Position numbers and translations under genes: made by a program
Assembly (NCBI GenBank): GCA_902493895.1
Contig: CABUQW010000007.1
Coordinates: forward strand, 1 to 64,000
Reading direction: 5' to 3'
Source of the DNA: an uncultured Collinsella sp.
GTDB lineage: Bacteria; Actinomycetota; Coriobacteriia; Coriobacteriales; Coriobacteriaceae
DNA: 64,000 bases
The notes under the pieces: model-generated
The model's input: the letters and a program-made list of their open reading frames with translations, nothing else
Told to the model about the DNA's origin: nothing
Database searches by the model: none
Shown here: piece after piece, positions 23,362 to 31,386 of the stretch
Numbering within the stretch: the stretch's first letter is position 1
Layout of the letters: each line of letters begins with the position of its first letter

Positions 23362-24780
23362 CTAACCTTCCTGCTCCTGATACTTCGAGATAAGGTCTCG
23401 GTACCAATACCAGCTCTTTTTGGGGGTGCGCTCCAGATTGTTCTCGAAGTCGATATGGACGAGTCCGTATCGTTTTTCGTAGCCGTTGATCCAGCTATAC
23501 AGATCCATCGTCGACCAGAGGTAGTAGCCCTCAACGCGCGCGCCGTCGCGCTTGGCCCTCATCATGTGCTCGATGAACTGCCCCAGAAGCTCGATGCGGT
23601 CATCATCGTGGATCATTCCGTCTGCGTCTGGTTGCTCATAGGCGCCATGTCCGTTTTCCGTAATAAAGATGCGGGGCGCGTCATAGCGCTCGTGGATATC
23701 CATGATGGTTGAATACATGCAACTTGGGAGTATTTCACGGCCCCATTTATTGCGGGGAACATTGCTGTCGCGGGCGCTTTCAAACAAGGGCGCAATGCAT
23801 TTTCCTTCGACCTTTTTGCTCGAACCGCCCTTATTGTTCGCCGAAACGGCAAGCTCTCCACCGTGCCAGTCGGTTACATACTCTCGGCAATACACGTTGA
23901 GTCCAATAAAATCGACTTTACCGTCTCTGAATTCTTCTACGTCATTTGGGGATCGATAGAGCGAGACGCCAAGTTTTTCAAGGATTTCGTCCATTTCTGG
24001 CGGCAGTTGACCCTGAAGCGCTGGTGCCAGAATCATGCGATTGGCGAAAAAGTCTGCGTATCGAAATACGTCATCAGGGTGCTCGGTTGCCGGGTCGAGT
24101 TCGACAACGCCGCCATCGTGGACGGCGCCGATGATGCCGTCGTAGCCCATTTGACGATATGCTCGGACTGCGAGTGCGCTTGCGCGCATCAGGTTGTATT
24201 GAAACTGCATGTACGACTGAACGTCGAGCGATCGATTGGGGGGATAGTTGCCCAACATGTTTACGCAGTAGCTGTAGAAATGCGGCTCGTTAACGGTAGC
24301 CCAGATTTTGACGCGGTCTCCAAAGCGCTCAAAGCAAATCTTGGCGTATTTGCAGAACCACTCTGCCATGTCGTTGTTCAGCCATCCGCCTTTGCAAGCA
24401 AGCGCGAATGGCAGATCGTAATGGAACAGCGTAACGTTGGGCTCTATGCCATTTTCGAGGCAGCAATCAATGACTCGATTATAAAAATCGATACCCTCTT
24501 CATTCACTTCGCCGATACCCGTGGGGATGATTCGACTCCATGAAAGAGAGAAGCGATAGGTGTTTTGTCCGCCTTCTTTCATCATGCGGATATCTTCTTC
24601 ATAGCGATGGTAGAAGTCGCAAGATACATCACCGTCAACATGGTTGATGTTCTTATTACTTGTGTGGCTAAAGAAATCCCACTCGCCAAGGCCTTTGCCG
24701 TCTTCGTTCCAGGCACCCTCGCACTGATAAGACGCCGTGGCGGAACCCCAGAGAAACGGCATGTTGTTCACGTTGCCCAT
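23362..24780 (-). CDS. 6-phospho-beta-glucosidase, GH1
   Basis: 472-aa glycoside hydrolase family 1 enzyme. It contains the acid/base Glu in ATVNEPHFYS and the nucleophile Glu in IFITENGHGAYE. The C-terminal DLYSWINGYEKRYG keeps the Ser, Lys and Tyr positions that bind the 6-phosphate in LacG/BglA-type enzymes, which argues for phosphorylated substrates. I chose ATG 24780 (MGNVNNMPFLWG) because GGAAAGGGG lies just upstream; two earlier ATGs in frame include that site. It is the first gene of the minus-strand operon and is divergent from the RpiR regulator. Confidence 0.9.
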   Translation of the reverse strand: MGNVNNMPFLWGSATASYQCEGAWNEDGKGLGEWDFFSHTSNKNINHVDGDVSCDFYHRYEEDIRMMKEGGQNTYRFSLSWSRIIPTGIGEVNEEGIDFYNRVIDCCLENGIEPNVTLFHYDLPFALACKGGWLNNDMAEWFCKYAKICFERFGDRVKIWATVNEPHFYSYCVNMLGNYPPNRSLDVQSYMQFQYNLMRASALAVRAYRQMGYDGIIGAVHDGGVVELDPATEHPDDVFRYADFFANRMILAPALQGQLPPEMDEILEKLGVSLYRSPNDVEEFRDGKVDFIGLNVYCREYVTDWHGGELAVSANNKGGSSKKVEGKCIAPLFESARDSNVPRNKWGREILPSCMYSTIMDIHERYDAPRIFITENGHGAYEQPDADGMIHDDDRIELLGQFIEHMMRAKRDGARVEGYYLWSTMDLYSWINGYEKRYGLVHIDFENNLERTPKKSWYWYRDLISKYQEQEG

Positions 24781-24851
24781 GAATCCCCTTTCCATCATTC
24801 AACACGGTGGATACGTGTGACGGAATTACGATTAAGATGACGTCAACTGAT

Positions 24852-24889
24852 TTGAATCATAGGAGAACGACCAAAGCTGTTTGATTCAA
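24852..24889. promoter_or_regulatory. Candidate RpiR operator
   Basis: Perfect inverted repeat TTGAATCA (24852-24859) / TGATTCAA (24882-24889), spacer 22 nt, in the divergent gap between GH1 and the regulator. Confidence 0.55.
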
Positions 24890-24892
24890 TAA

Positions 24893-25765
24893 ATGAACCA
24901 TGATTTCGAGGAGAGCGGAAAGAGGAATCACGTGAATATCAATGACTTCGATGTGCTCAATCGCATTAGCTCCATCATCAACAGCGAGTTTGGGTCAAAC
25001 GATGCCGCCATCGCTCGATATCTCATCGCTCACATTAGGCGTTCGAGCGAAATCAATGTTGCCGCAATAACCCGCGATGCATTCGTGACCCGTTCTGCTG
25101 TTCGTCGTTTCTGCAATCGCTTGGGCTACCAGTCTCTTAGCGATTTGAAAGAATCATTTACTCAATCAGTCTTTCCAAGCGACTTAAGCCATCGAGAGGA
25201 GGAATTTGGCTACGAGGAGTACAGAGCAGAGCTCGACGTTCGCATGATCGAGATGTTCGCTGAGGTCGAAAGCGGCGTGTCCGATATCGCAATTAAGCAC
25301 CTTGCCGACGAAATTGATGGCCATGAAAACGTTGAAATCTGGTGCACCAATAATGTGAGCGCCAATCTCGTACGATTTCAGCAGGAAATGTTTTATGCGG
25401 GCAAGATAGTTCGCATAGTTGCTGGGGCTAACGTCGCGGAATTGAAAAACATGGGAGACGCTTCGCAGTCATTGATAATTCTCGTATCGGTCTCCGGGCT
25501 ATTTGTGTCACAGGCGCGTGAGTATCTTGATTGCCGTTCGGGCAGGAAGATTCTAATTACTGCGTTTAGCAACGATGACAAATCGAGGTCTTTTGACCGT
25601 GTATATCGTCTTGGTAATGCGGGAAACGGAATTGACCGACTAGGCGTTTATTCGAAATACGCCATGACTTATTTCTTCGACTTGCTATCGTCGTGTTACT
25701 TGAGTCGCTACCCCTGCACCAAGGGGGAGCCGCTCTATGGGTCTACTTTGGCCTGGCCCGAGTAG
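24893..25765 (+). CDS. MurR/RpiR-family transcriptional regulator
   Basis: 290-aa regulator with an N-terminal RpiR helix-turn-helix (NDAAIARYLIAHIRR, then TRDAFVTRSAVRRFCNRLGY) and a C-terminal SIS phosphosugar-binding domain (VEIWCTNNVSANLVRFQQEM, then SQSLIILVSVSG). It is divergent from the GH1-EIIBC operon and probably senses a sugar phosphate from it. The start may be ATG 24893 or, with a better ribosome site (AGAGGAA), GTG 24932. In the SIS domain, the usual run of Ser/Thr after the LVSVSG strand is short, so effector binding could differ. Confidence 0.85.
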   Translation: MNHDFEESGKRNHVNINDFDVLNRISSIINSEFGSNDAAIARYLIAHIRRSSEINVAAITRDAFVTRSAVRRFCNRLGYQSLSDLKESFTQSVFPSDLSHREEEFGYEEYRAELDVRMIEMFAEVESGVSDIAIKHLADEIDGHENVEIWCTNNVSANLVRFQQEMFYAGKIVRIVAGANVAELKNMGDASQSLIILVSVSGLFVSQAREYLDCRSGRKILITAFSNDDKSRSFDRVYRLGNAGNGIDRLGVYSKYAMTYFFDLLSSCYLSRYPCTKGEPLYGSTLAWPE

Positions 25766-25779
25766 TTGCGGCTCTTTAG

Positions 25780-25861
25780 TTCTCCCGCCTGGAGAATGAG
25801 CGTGGATAATCTGCCGCTTTGGCCTTAGGGCCGCGCTAAAAGCGGGAGATTATCCACGCTC
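25780..25861. repeat. Family D repeat, copy 2, with long hairpin
   Basis: TTCTCC-CGCCT-GGAGAA (25780-25796) is followed by a 64-nt hairpin whose arms (25798-25820 and 25839-25861) match at 22 of 23 positions; the ends read GAGCGTGGATAATCT and AGATTATCCACGCTC. The first half matches 21731-21763. The following 25862-26076 shows no gene and only weak structure. Confidence 0.8.
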
Positions 25862-26076
25862 GATTGTGCCGGGGAAGCCCGATCGCGACCTATGTAATAG
25901 TGCAAGAGGGTCGTTATCGAAGGTCGATATTGCAGGCGTACTCCACCGTGACAAAGTGTTCCCTTGGGAAATGTCACCAGCGTAGCAAAATCTACCGTCC
26001 TTCATATCTAAACTCAACAAAACCGCAGTTCAAAGGCATATAGATACGCCCGGCACCGTGTATCTAGAGGTTTTCG

Positions 26077-26106
26077 TTGACAGCCCCCAAGGTTGCATCG
26101 TATTAT
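26077..26106 (+). promoter_or_regulatory. Promoter of the tRNA-tuf operon
   Basis: Consensus -35 TTGACA (26077-26082), 18-nt spacer, -10 TATTAT (26101-26106). The preceding GAGGTTTTC is shared with the rpmG promoter. Confidence 0.8.
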
Positions 26107-26168
26107 CTTTTTCGTTCGCGGGGGCGGCGGTCCAAAAGACCAAAGGACCTGCGGATACTTGAACGATT

Positions 26169-26250
26169 GGGAGTTTGCCCGAGTGGTTAATGGGGACGGG
26201 CTGTAAACCCGTTGGCTCTGCCTACATAGGTTCGAATCCTATAGCTCCCA
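26169..26250 (+). tRNA. tRNA-Tyr (GTA)
   Basis: Acceptor GGGAGTT (26169-26175) pairs with AGCTCCC (26243-26249) with one G-T. Anticodon loop CTGTAAA gives GTA. It has a long class II variable arm. The 3' end is ACCC, so CCA is not encoded. Confidence 0.93.
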
Positions 26251-26260
26251 CCCGTCAAGT

Positions 26261-26336
26261 GCCTGTATAGCTCAGTCGGTAGAGCACTTCGTTGGTAACG
26301 AAGAGGTCACCAGTTCAAGTCTGGTTGCAGGCTCCA
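26261..26336 (+). tRNA. tRNA-Thr (GGT)
   Basis: Acceptor GCCTGTA (26261-26267) pairs with TGCAGGC (26326-26332). Anticodon loop TTGGTAA gives GGT. CCA is encoded. Confidence 0.95.
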
Positions 26337-26339
26337 TCC

Positions 26340-26416
26340 GGCGGTGTAGCTCAGTTGGTTAGAGCACACGGTTCATACCCGTGGCGTCACTGGTTCGAAT
26401 CCAGTCACCGCTACCA
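26340..26416 (+). tRNA. tRNA-Met (CAT), elongator type
   Basis: Acceptor GGCGGTG (26340-26346) pairs with CACCGCT (26406-26412), G-T at the first pair. Anticodon loop TTCATAC gives CAT. The anticodon stem lacks the three G-C pairs in the form typical of initiator tRNA, so I call it elongator. CCA is encoded. Confidence 0.88.
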
Positions 26417-26512
26417 TAGGTAACACGGTGGCTTCTCAATAGTATGTTGAGAGGCCACTATGGTATAAAGGCAAAGTCCCGTCCGGGGACGACCTGTTTA
26501 GAGGAGGGCTTT

Positions 26513-27703
26513 ATGGCCAAAGAGAAGTTTGAGCGCACTAAGCCGCATGTTAACATCGGCACCATTGGTCACGTCGACCACGGCAAGACCACGCTGACCG
26601 CTGCCATCACCAAGGTTCTCTCCGAGACCGAGGGCTGCAAGGCTGACTTCACTGCGTTCGAGAACATCGACAAGGCTCCCGAGGAGCGCGAGCGCGGCAT
26701 TACGATCTCCGTCTCCCACGTCGAGTACGAGACTGCTGCCCGTCACTACGCTCACGTTGACTGCCCGGGCCACGCTGACTACGTCAAGAACATGATCTCC
26801 GGCGCTGCTCAGATGGACGGCGCTATCCTGGTCATCGCCGCTACCGACGGCCCCATGGCTCAGACCCGCGAGCACATCCTGCTCGCCCGTCAGGTCGGCG
26901 TTCCTTACATCGTCGTCTTCCTGAACAAGTGCGACATGGTCGACGATGACGAGCTCATCGACCTCGTCGAGATGGAGACCCGTGAGCTCCTCTCCGAGTA
27001 CGATTTCCCCGGCGACGACATCCCCGTCATCCGTGGTTCCGCTCTGGGCGCTCTCGAGGGCGACGCCAAGTGGATGGACGCCATTCGCGAGCTCATGAAC
27101 GCTGTCGACGAGTACATCCCGACGCCTGCTCGTAACAACGACCTCCCGTTCCTGATGGCCGTTGAGGACGTTATGACCATCTCCGGCCGTGGTACCGTTG
27201 CTACCGGCCGTGTCGAGCGCGGTGAGCTCAAGCTCAACGAGCCCGTCGAGATCGTCGGCATCAAGGATACCCAGAACACCGTTGTTACCGGTATCGAGAT
27301 GTTCCGTAAGTCCATGGACTTCTGCGAGGCTGGCGACAACGTCGGTCTGCTGCTCCGCGGCATCAAGCGTGAGGACATCGAGCGCGGCCAGGTTCTCTGC
27401 AAGCCCGGTTCGGTTACCCCGCACACCAAGTTCACCGGTGAGATCTACGTTCTGACCAAGGAGGAGGGCGGCCGTCACACCCCGTTCTTCGATGGTTATC
27501 GTCCTCAGTTCTACTTCCGTACCACCGACGTTACCGGTACGGTCAAGCTCCCCGAGGGCACCGAGATGGCTATGCCTGGTGACCACATCACCATCGAGGG
27601 CGACCTCATCCACCCGATCGCCATGGAGGAGGGCCTGCGCTTCGCTATCCGCGAGGGTGGCCACACCGTCGGTTCGGGCATCGTCTCCACGATCATTGAG
27701 TAA
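26513..27703 (+). CDS. tuf: Elongation factor Tu
   Basis: 396-aa GTPase that delivers aminoacyl-tRNA to the ribosome. G1 is GHVDHGKTTLTAAI, G3 is DCPGHADYVKNM, G4 is NKCDMVDD and G5 contains RGSALGALEG. Domains 2 and 3 are complete, ending in TVGSGIVSTIIE. The start ATG 26513 follows GAGGAGGG. It is co-transcribed behind tRNA-Tyr/Thr/Met and precedes rpmG-secE-nusG. That arrangement resembles tRNA-tufB-secE-nusG in enterobacteria rather than the fusA-tuf arrangement of Bacillus. Confidence 0.97.
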   Translation: MAKEKFERTKPHVNIGTIGHVDHGKTTLTAAITKVLSETEGCKADFTAFENIDKAPEERERGITISVSHVEYETAARHYAHVDCPGHADYVKNMISGAAQMDGAILVIAATDGPMAQTREHILLARQVGVPYIVVFLNKCDMVDDDELIDLVEMETRELLSEYDFPGDDIPVIRGSALGALEGDAKWMDAIRELMNAVDEYIPTPARNNDLPFLMAVEDVMTISGRGTVATGRVERGELKLNEPVEIVGIKDTQNTVVTGIEMFRKSMDFCEAGDNVGLLLRGIKREDIERGQVLCKPGSVTPHTKFTGEIYVLTKEEGGRHTPFFDGYRPQFYFRTTDVTGTVKLPEGTEMAMPGDHITIEGDLIHPIAMEEGLRFAIREGGHTVGSGIVSTIIE

Positions 27704-27730
27704 ATTAGCTCTTTGATATAGCTGACTTAG

Positions 27731-27766
27731 AGAACCCGGCACTTATATGGGTGCCGGGTTCTTTTC
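27731..27766 (+). terminator. Terminator after tuf
   Basis: Perfect 12-bp stem AGAACCCGGCAC (27731-27742) / GTGCCGGGTTCT (27751-27762), then TTTC. Confidence 0.9.
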
Positions 27767-27907
27767 TGCAATGGATATTGAGCCGTTGCTGGTGTCGAGA
27801 GGATCGATAATGGTCCTGGATGCACCGTCGATTAGCTCTCGATGGCTTCATTGATGTGTTCCAAATATGAATGGATCCACCGAGAACCAATTGACTCGAG
27901 GTTTTCA

Positions 27908-27937
27908 TTGACAGCACTTACGTGGAGCTGATAAAGT
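27908..27937 (+). promoter_or_regulatory. Promoter of rpmG-tRNA-Trp-secE-nusG
   Basis: -35 TTGACA (27908-27913), 18-nt spacer, -10 TAAAGT (27932-27937). The upstream CGAGGTTTTCA matches the tuf promoter flank. Confidence 0.75.
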
Positions 27938-27982
27938 AACAACTCGTGCCCGTACGGGGCGGAAATGAAAGGTTCAGGATAC

Positions 27983-28132
27983 ATGCGTACTCTAGTTACT
28001 CTTGCGTGCACTGAGTGCAAGCGCCGCAACTATACGACCACCAAGAACAAGTCGACCATGCCTGATCGTATGGAGATCAAGAAGTATTGCCCCTGGTGCC
28101 GTCACCACACGCTGCACAAAGAGACTCGCTAG
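27983..28132 (+). CDS. rpmG: 50S ribosomal protein bL33
   Basis: 49-aa zinc-ribbon ribosomal protein of the large subunit. The start ATG 27983 is preceded by GAAAGGTTCAGG. The sequence begins MRTLVTLACTECKRRNYTTT and ends CPWCRHHTLHKETR. The two CxxC pairs (CTEC, CPWC) show that this is the zinc-binding form (C+), so it would be expected under zinc-replete conditions where paralogues exist. It is followed by tRNA-Trp and secE in the same unit. Confidence 0.95.
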   Translation: MRTLVTLACTECKRRNYTTTKNKSTMPDRMEIKKYCPWCRHHTLHKETR

Positions 28133-28145
28133 TCTCTAGTCACAT

Positions 28146-28221
28146 ACGCCAGTAGTTCAATTGGTAGAGCATCGGTCTCCAAAACCGAGTGTTGAGGGTT
28201 CGAGTCCTTCCTGGCGTGCCA
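28146..28221 (+). tRNA. tRNA-Trp (CCA)
   Basis: Acceptor ACGCCAG (28146-28152) pairs with CTGGCGT (28211-28217). Anticodon loop CTCCAAA gives CCA. Discriminator base is G (28218), as usual for tRNA-Trp. The 3' CCA is encoded. Confidence 0.95.
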
Positions 28222-28230
28222 GTCATTATT

Positions 28231-28258
28231 CCGTAAGCTCCCACTTGGGGGCTTACGG
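28231..28258 (+). terminator. Hairpin between tRNA-Trp and secE
   Basis: CCGTAAGC-TCCC pairs with GGGG-GCTTACGG around loop ACTT, followed by TTTAC. Probably a partial terminator or processing signal because secE lies just behind. Confidence 0.65.
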
Positions 28259-28297
28259 TTTACTCATGTATAAGCGCATTGCGCGGAGGTAACCCAA

Positions 28298-28636
28298 ATG
28301 GCCAACAAGAAGAACAAGAAGAAGGCTCAGCAGCCGGCACCTGCCAACAACGCTGCCGCCAACTCCAAGGTTGAGGCCAAGAAGGCCGTTGCCAAGAAGA
28401 ACGAGAAGGCTGCGAAGTCCAAGAAGAACGAGAAGCCTGGTTTCTTCGCCCGCACCAAGAAGTATTTCGCTTCGGTCAAGTCCGAGATGAAGCGTGTCAC
28501 GTGGCCCGATAAGAAGGAGCTCGTGAACTACTCGGTCGTCGTTTGCGCTTCTCTGGTCGTCGTCGGCGTCGTCATCGCTCTGCTCGATGCTGGCTTTGGC
28601 GAGGCTCTTGCTCTGTTCTCTGGATTGAGGGGCTAA
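28298..28636 (+). CDS. secE: Preprotein translocase subunit SecE
   Basis: 112-aa SecE. The first 55 residues are a Lys/Ala-rich cytosolic extension (KKNKKKAQQPAPANN...). They are followed by the conserved amphipathic helix FFARTKKYFASVKSEMKRVTWPDKKE and one membrane helix (YSVVVCASLVVVGVVIALL). The VTWP motif is diagnostic. nusG starts three bases after the stop. Confidence 0.93.
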   Translation: MANKKNKKKAQQPAPANNAAANSKVEAKKAVAKKNEKAAKSKKNEKPGFFARTKKYFASVKSEMKRVTWPDKKELVNYSVVVCASLVVVGVVIALLDAGFGEALALFSGLRG

Positions 28637-28639
28637 ACC

Positions 28640-29176
28640 ATGTCTAAGCGTTGGTACGTCGTTCACACTTACTCCGGATACGAGAACCGCGTAAAGTCCG
28701 ATCTCGAGCATCGTATCGAGACCATGGGCATGCAGGACCGTATCTTTGATATCGAGATTCCTATGGAGCGCGTCACCGAGATCAAAGAGGGTGGCAAGCG
28801 CGAGACCAAGGATTCCAAGATCTTCCCGGGTTATGTCCTGGTCCGCATGGAGATGGATGACGATGCTTGGACGTGTGTTCGCAACACGCCCGGCGTCACC
28901 GGTTTCCTAGGCGGCAACGGCAAGCCCGCTCCGCTTTCCCGTGACGAGTACAACAAGATGACTCGTCGTCCCGGTAAGGGCGATTCGCCCAAGCGCACCT
29001 CGGTTGATATTCAGGTCGGCACGTCCGTCCGTGTCACCGATGGCCCGCTTACCGACTTTGATGGCAAGGTCTCCGAGGTTAACACCGAGGCTGGCAAGCT
29101 CAAGGTCACGCTGATGATCTTTGGCCGCGAGACGCCGGTCGAGCTCGACTTTAACCAGGTCGCTGTCATCGCTTAA
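28640..29176 (+). CDS. nusG: Transcription termination/antitermination factor NusG
   Basis: 178-aa RNA polymerase-bound factor that suppresses pausing and links to Rho or the ribosome. The NGN domain has WYVVHTYSGYENRVKSDLEH and KIFPGYVLVRMEMDDDAWTC with the VRNTPGVTGFLG strand. The KOW domain is at the C-terminus (GTSVRVTDGPLTDFDGKVSEV). It is coupled to secE. The rplK gene follows after 120 bp, which may contain its own promoter (GATATAGC near 29254). Confidence 0.96.
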   Translation: MSKRWYVVHTYSGYENRVKSDLEHRIETMGMQDRIFDIEIPMERVTEIKEGGKRETKDSKIFPGYVLVRMEMDDDAWTCVRNTPGVTGFLGGNGKPAPLSRDEYNKMTRRPGKGDSPKRTSVDIQVGTSVRVTDGPLTDFDGKVSEVNTEAGKLKVTLMIFGRETPVELDFNQVAVIA

Positions 29177-29296
29177 GTTTTCGTCCGTTCGCGCGAGCGT
29201 GCTTCTTCTGTGACTGCTCATCTCAGGAGTGCTTCTAACACGTGCGTGCTTACGATATAGCAAGTACTTCACACTCGTGATTCGAAAGGAATGACC

Positions 29297-29725
29297 ATGG
29301 CTGAGAAGAAGGTTGCCAACGTCATTAAGCTCCAGATTCCTGCTGGTGCAGCTAACCCCGCTCCTCCCGTCGGCCCCGCCCTGGGCGCTGCTGGCGTGAA
29401 CATCATGCAGTTCTGCCAGGCCTTTAACGCCGAGACGCAGGACAAGAAGGGCGACATCATCCCCGTTGAGATCTCTGTCTACGAGGATAAGTCCTTCTCC
29501 TTCATCACCAAGACCCCGCCGGCGGCTCACCTCATCAAGAAGGAGCTGAACCTCAAGTCTGGTTCCGCTAAGCCCCAGGCCGACAAGGTTGGTCAGCTCT
29601 CCCAGGAGCAGCTCACCAAGATCGCCGAGATCAAGATGCCGGACCTCAATGCCAACGACATTGACGCCGCCAAGAAGATCATCGCCGGTACCGCCCGTTC
29701 CATGGGCGTCACCATCGCTGAGTAG
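29297..29725 (+). CDS. rplK: 50S ribosomal protein uL11
   Basis: 142-aa protein of the GTPase-associated centre. The N-terminal KLQIPAGAANPAPPVGPALG has the conserved proline motif that touches factors and thiopeptides. The C-terminal rRNA-binding domain ends with AGTARSMGVTIAE. ATG 29297 is chosen over ATG 29291 because GAAAGGA ends at 29290, which leaves a six-base gap. Confidence 0.96.
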   Translation: MAEKKVANVIKLQIPAGAANPAPPVGPALGAAGVNIMQFCQAFNAETQDKKGDIIPVEISVYEDKSFSFITKTPPAAHLIKKELNLKSGSAKPQADKVGQLSQEQLTKIAEIKMPDLNANDIDAAKKIIAGTARSMGVTIAE

Positions 29726-29738
29726 CGATTTCTTATGG

Positions 29739-29771
29739 TAACGACGGGTGCTCCGACCGGGGCGCCCGTTA
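29739..29771 (+). promoter_or_regulatory. Hairpin between rplK and rplA
   Basis: AACG..GGGTGC (from 29740) pairs with GCGCCCGTT (to about 29771). It lies in the position where L1 binds its own mRNA in other bacteria. I infer possible autoregulation but cannot confirm an L1 motif by eye. Confidence 0.35.
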
Positions 29772-29842
29772 AATGTGTGCAATAGGGCACACGATACGAT
29801 GTGGGAGGGCTCACGCCCGTTTAACCACAGGAGGTAATGCAC

Positions 29843-30550
29843 ATGGCTAAGCATGGTAAGAGCTATAACGCCGCTGCCGAGAAGATCGACCGCGCCACGC
29901 TCTACACCCCCCTTCAGGCTGCCAAGCTCATCAAGGAGCTCGACACCGCCAAGTTCGACGAGACCGTCGAGGCCCACTTCCGTCTGGGCATCGATACTCG
30001 TAAGGCTGACCAGAACATCCGTGGTTCCATCTCCCTGCCTCACGGCACCGGCAAGACCGTTCGTGTTGCCGTCTTCGCCGAGGGTGAGAAGGCCCGCGAG
30101 GCCGAGGCTGCCGGCGCCGACATCATCGGTTCCGACGAGCTCGTCGCCCAGATCCAGAAGGGCGAGATCAACTTCGACGCGGCTATCGCTACGCCGAACA
30201 TGATGGCCAAGGTTGGCCGCATCGGTAAGATCCTTGGTCCCCGTGGCCTCATGCCGAACCCCAAGCTCGGCACCGTGACCATGGACGTCGCCAAGATGGT
30301 CTCCGAGCTCAAGGCTGGCCGCGTTGAGTACCGCGCCGACCGCTACGGCATCTGCCACGTGCCCCTGGGCAAGAAGTCCTTCTCTGAGCAGCAGCTCGTC
30401 GAGAACTACGCTGCCCTGTACACCGAGATCCTGCGCGTCAAGCCCTCTTCTGCTAAGGGCAAGTACGTCAAGTCCATCTCCGTGTCTTCCACCATGGGCC
30501 CTGGCGTCAAGGTCGATCCCGCTGTCCAGCGTGACTTCCTGGCTGAGTAA
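29843..30550 (+). CDS. rplA: 50S ribosomal protein uL1
   Basis: 235-aa protein of the L1 stalk. Conserved parts include DETVEAHFRLGIDTRKADQ, the glycine-rich RGSISLPHGTGKTVRVAVF, GKILGPRGLMPNPKLGTVT and SVSSTMGPGVKVD. ATG 29843 is seven bases after AGGAGGT; ATG 29837 is too close. rplJ and rplL, which normally follow, are 23.7 kb away. Confidence 0.96.
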   Translation: MAKHGKSYNAAAEKIDRATLYTPLQAAKLIKELDTAKFDETVEAHFRLGIDTRKADQNIRGSISLPHGTGKTVRVAVFAEGEKAREAEAAGADIIGSDELVAQIQKGEINFDAAIATPNMMAKVGRIGKILGPRGLMPNPKLGTVTMDVAKMVSELKAGRVEYRADRYGICHVPLGKKSFSEQQLVENYAALYTEILRVKPSSAKGKYVKSISVSSTMGPGVKVDPAVQRDFLAE

Positions 30551-30587
30551 CTGCTAGTTACTGCCTGAGCAAAGCAAGCATTGCTAA

Positions 30588-30628
30588 AGAAACCCGGTTC
30601 TGCCTCGTGCAGGACCGGGTTTCTTGCT
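30588..30628 (+). terminator. Terminator after rplA
   Basis: Perfect 11-bp stem AGAAACCCGGT (30588-30598) / ACCGGGTTTCT (30614-30624), followed by a weak TTGCT tract (no T-run). It ends the rplKA unit and marks the left edge of the accessory block. Confidence 0.8.
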
Positions 30629-30636
30629 ATCGCGTC

Positions 30637-30679
30637 AAAACCACCACAAAGGGGACGGTCTCCCCTTTGTGGTGGTTAC
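30637..30679. repeat. Palindrome family B, copy 1
   Basis: Perfect 17-bp arms AACCACCACAAAGGGGA (30639-30655) and TCCCCTTTGTGGTGGTT (30661-30677), loop CGGTC. The right arm contains part of the stop codon of the minus-strand phosphoesterase gene. Confidence 0.85.
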
Positions 30680-31386
30680 CAGGGTGTTCTGGCTGTTGAG
30701 GACTCGATGGCATCGTGGCGTTTGAGCTCGCGGCGCATGGTTTGCGAATTGAGCCAGGCTGCCTGCCAGCCACGGATGGGGTAGCGCGTCTGGTCGAGCT
30801 CAAACTGCGTATAGCCGCAGGCGTTGATGATCGTCGTTCCACACACATGCTGCCGCTTGCGCTGAAAATCGTAACCGTAGCTTTGGTGTACATGCCCATG
30901 CACCATGTAGTCGGCCCCCCAGGACTCAAGCGCCGTGTTAAAGCACTCAAACCCTCGATGCGGCAGATCGTCCAGATCACCCATACCGGCGGCGGGTGCA
31001 TGGGTAAGCAGAATGTCGCACCCGCCGACCATCCTAACCTTACGCGACAGCTTACGCATGCGCTTGGACATCTCGCGTTCGGTGTACATGTTGGCGCCGT
31101 CGCGATAACGCATGGACCCGCCAAGGCCCGCAATGCGAATCCCTCGGTACGTGTACACGCTGTCTTCCACGCAGATACATCCGCCCGGTGCATGACGTGC
31201 GTAGCGATCATCGTGATTGCCGCGCACGTAGATGAGCGGCTTGTTGATGACCGTAACCAAAAACTCAAGATAGTCCGGGTCCAGATCGCCGGCGGACAAA
31301 ATCAGGTCGACTCCCTCAAAGCGTTCCTTGCGAAAGCACTCCCAAAGGCATCGTTCTTCGGTATCGGCTATGGCAAGGATTTTCAT
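30676..31386 (-). CDS. Calcineurin-like metallophosphoesterase
   Basis: 236-aa phosphoesterase with the dinuclear-metal motifs in order: AIADTEE (the usual DxH is replaced by D-T-E), LILSAGDLDPDYL, VRGNHDDRY, LLTHAPAAGMGDLDD and VHGHVHQSYGYD. The missing first-motif His is common in some subfamilies but worth noting. The start overlaps the stop of the BMP-domain gene by four bases (ATGA), so the two are coupled and may work together. The substrate cannot be inferred. The end lies inside a family B palindrome. Confidence 0.85.
   Translation of the reverse strand: MKILAIADTEERCLWECFRKERFEGVDLILSAGDLDPDYLEFLVTVINKPLIYVRGNHDDRYARHAPGGCICVEDSVYTYRGIRIAGLGGSMRYRDGANMYTEREMSKRMRKLSRKVRMVGGCDILLTHAPAAGMGDLDDLPHRGFECFNTALESWGADYMVHGHVHQSYGYDFQRKRQHVCGTTIINACGYTQFELDQTRYPIRGWQAAWLNSQTMRRELKRHDAIESSTARTPW

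Noticed and set aside
26340..26416. Initiator tRNA-fMet
   Set aside because: First acceptor pair is G-T and the anticodon stem lacks the initiator G-C triplet pattern; an elongator call fits better.
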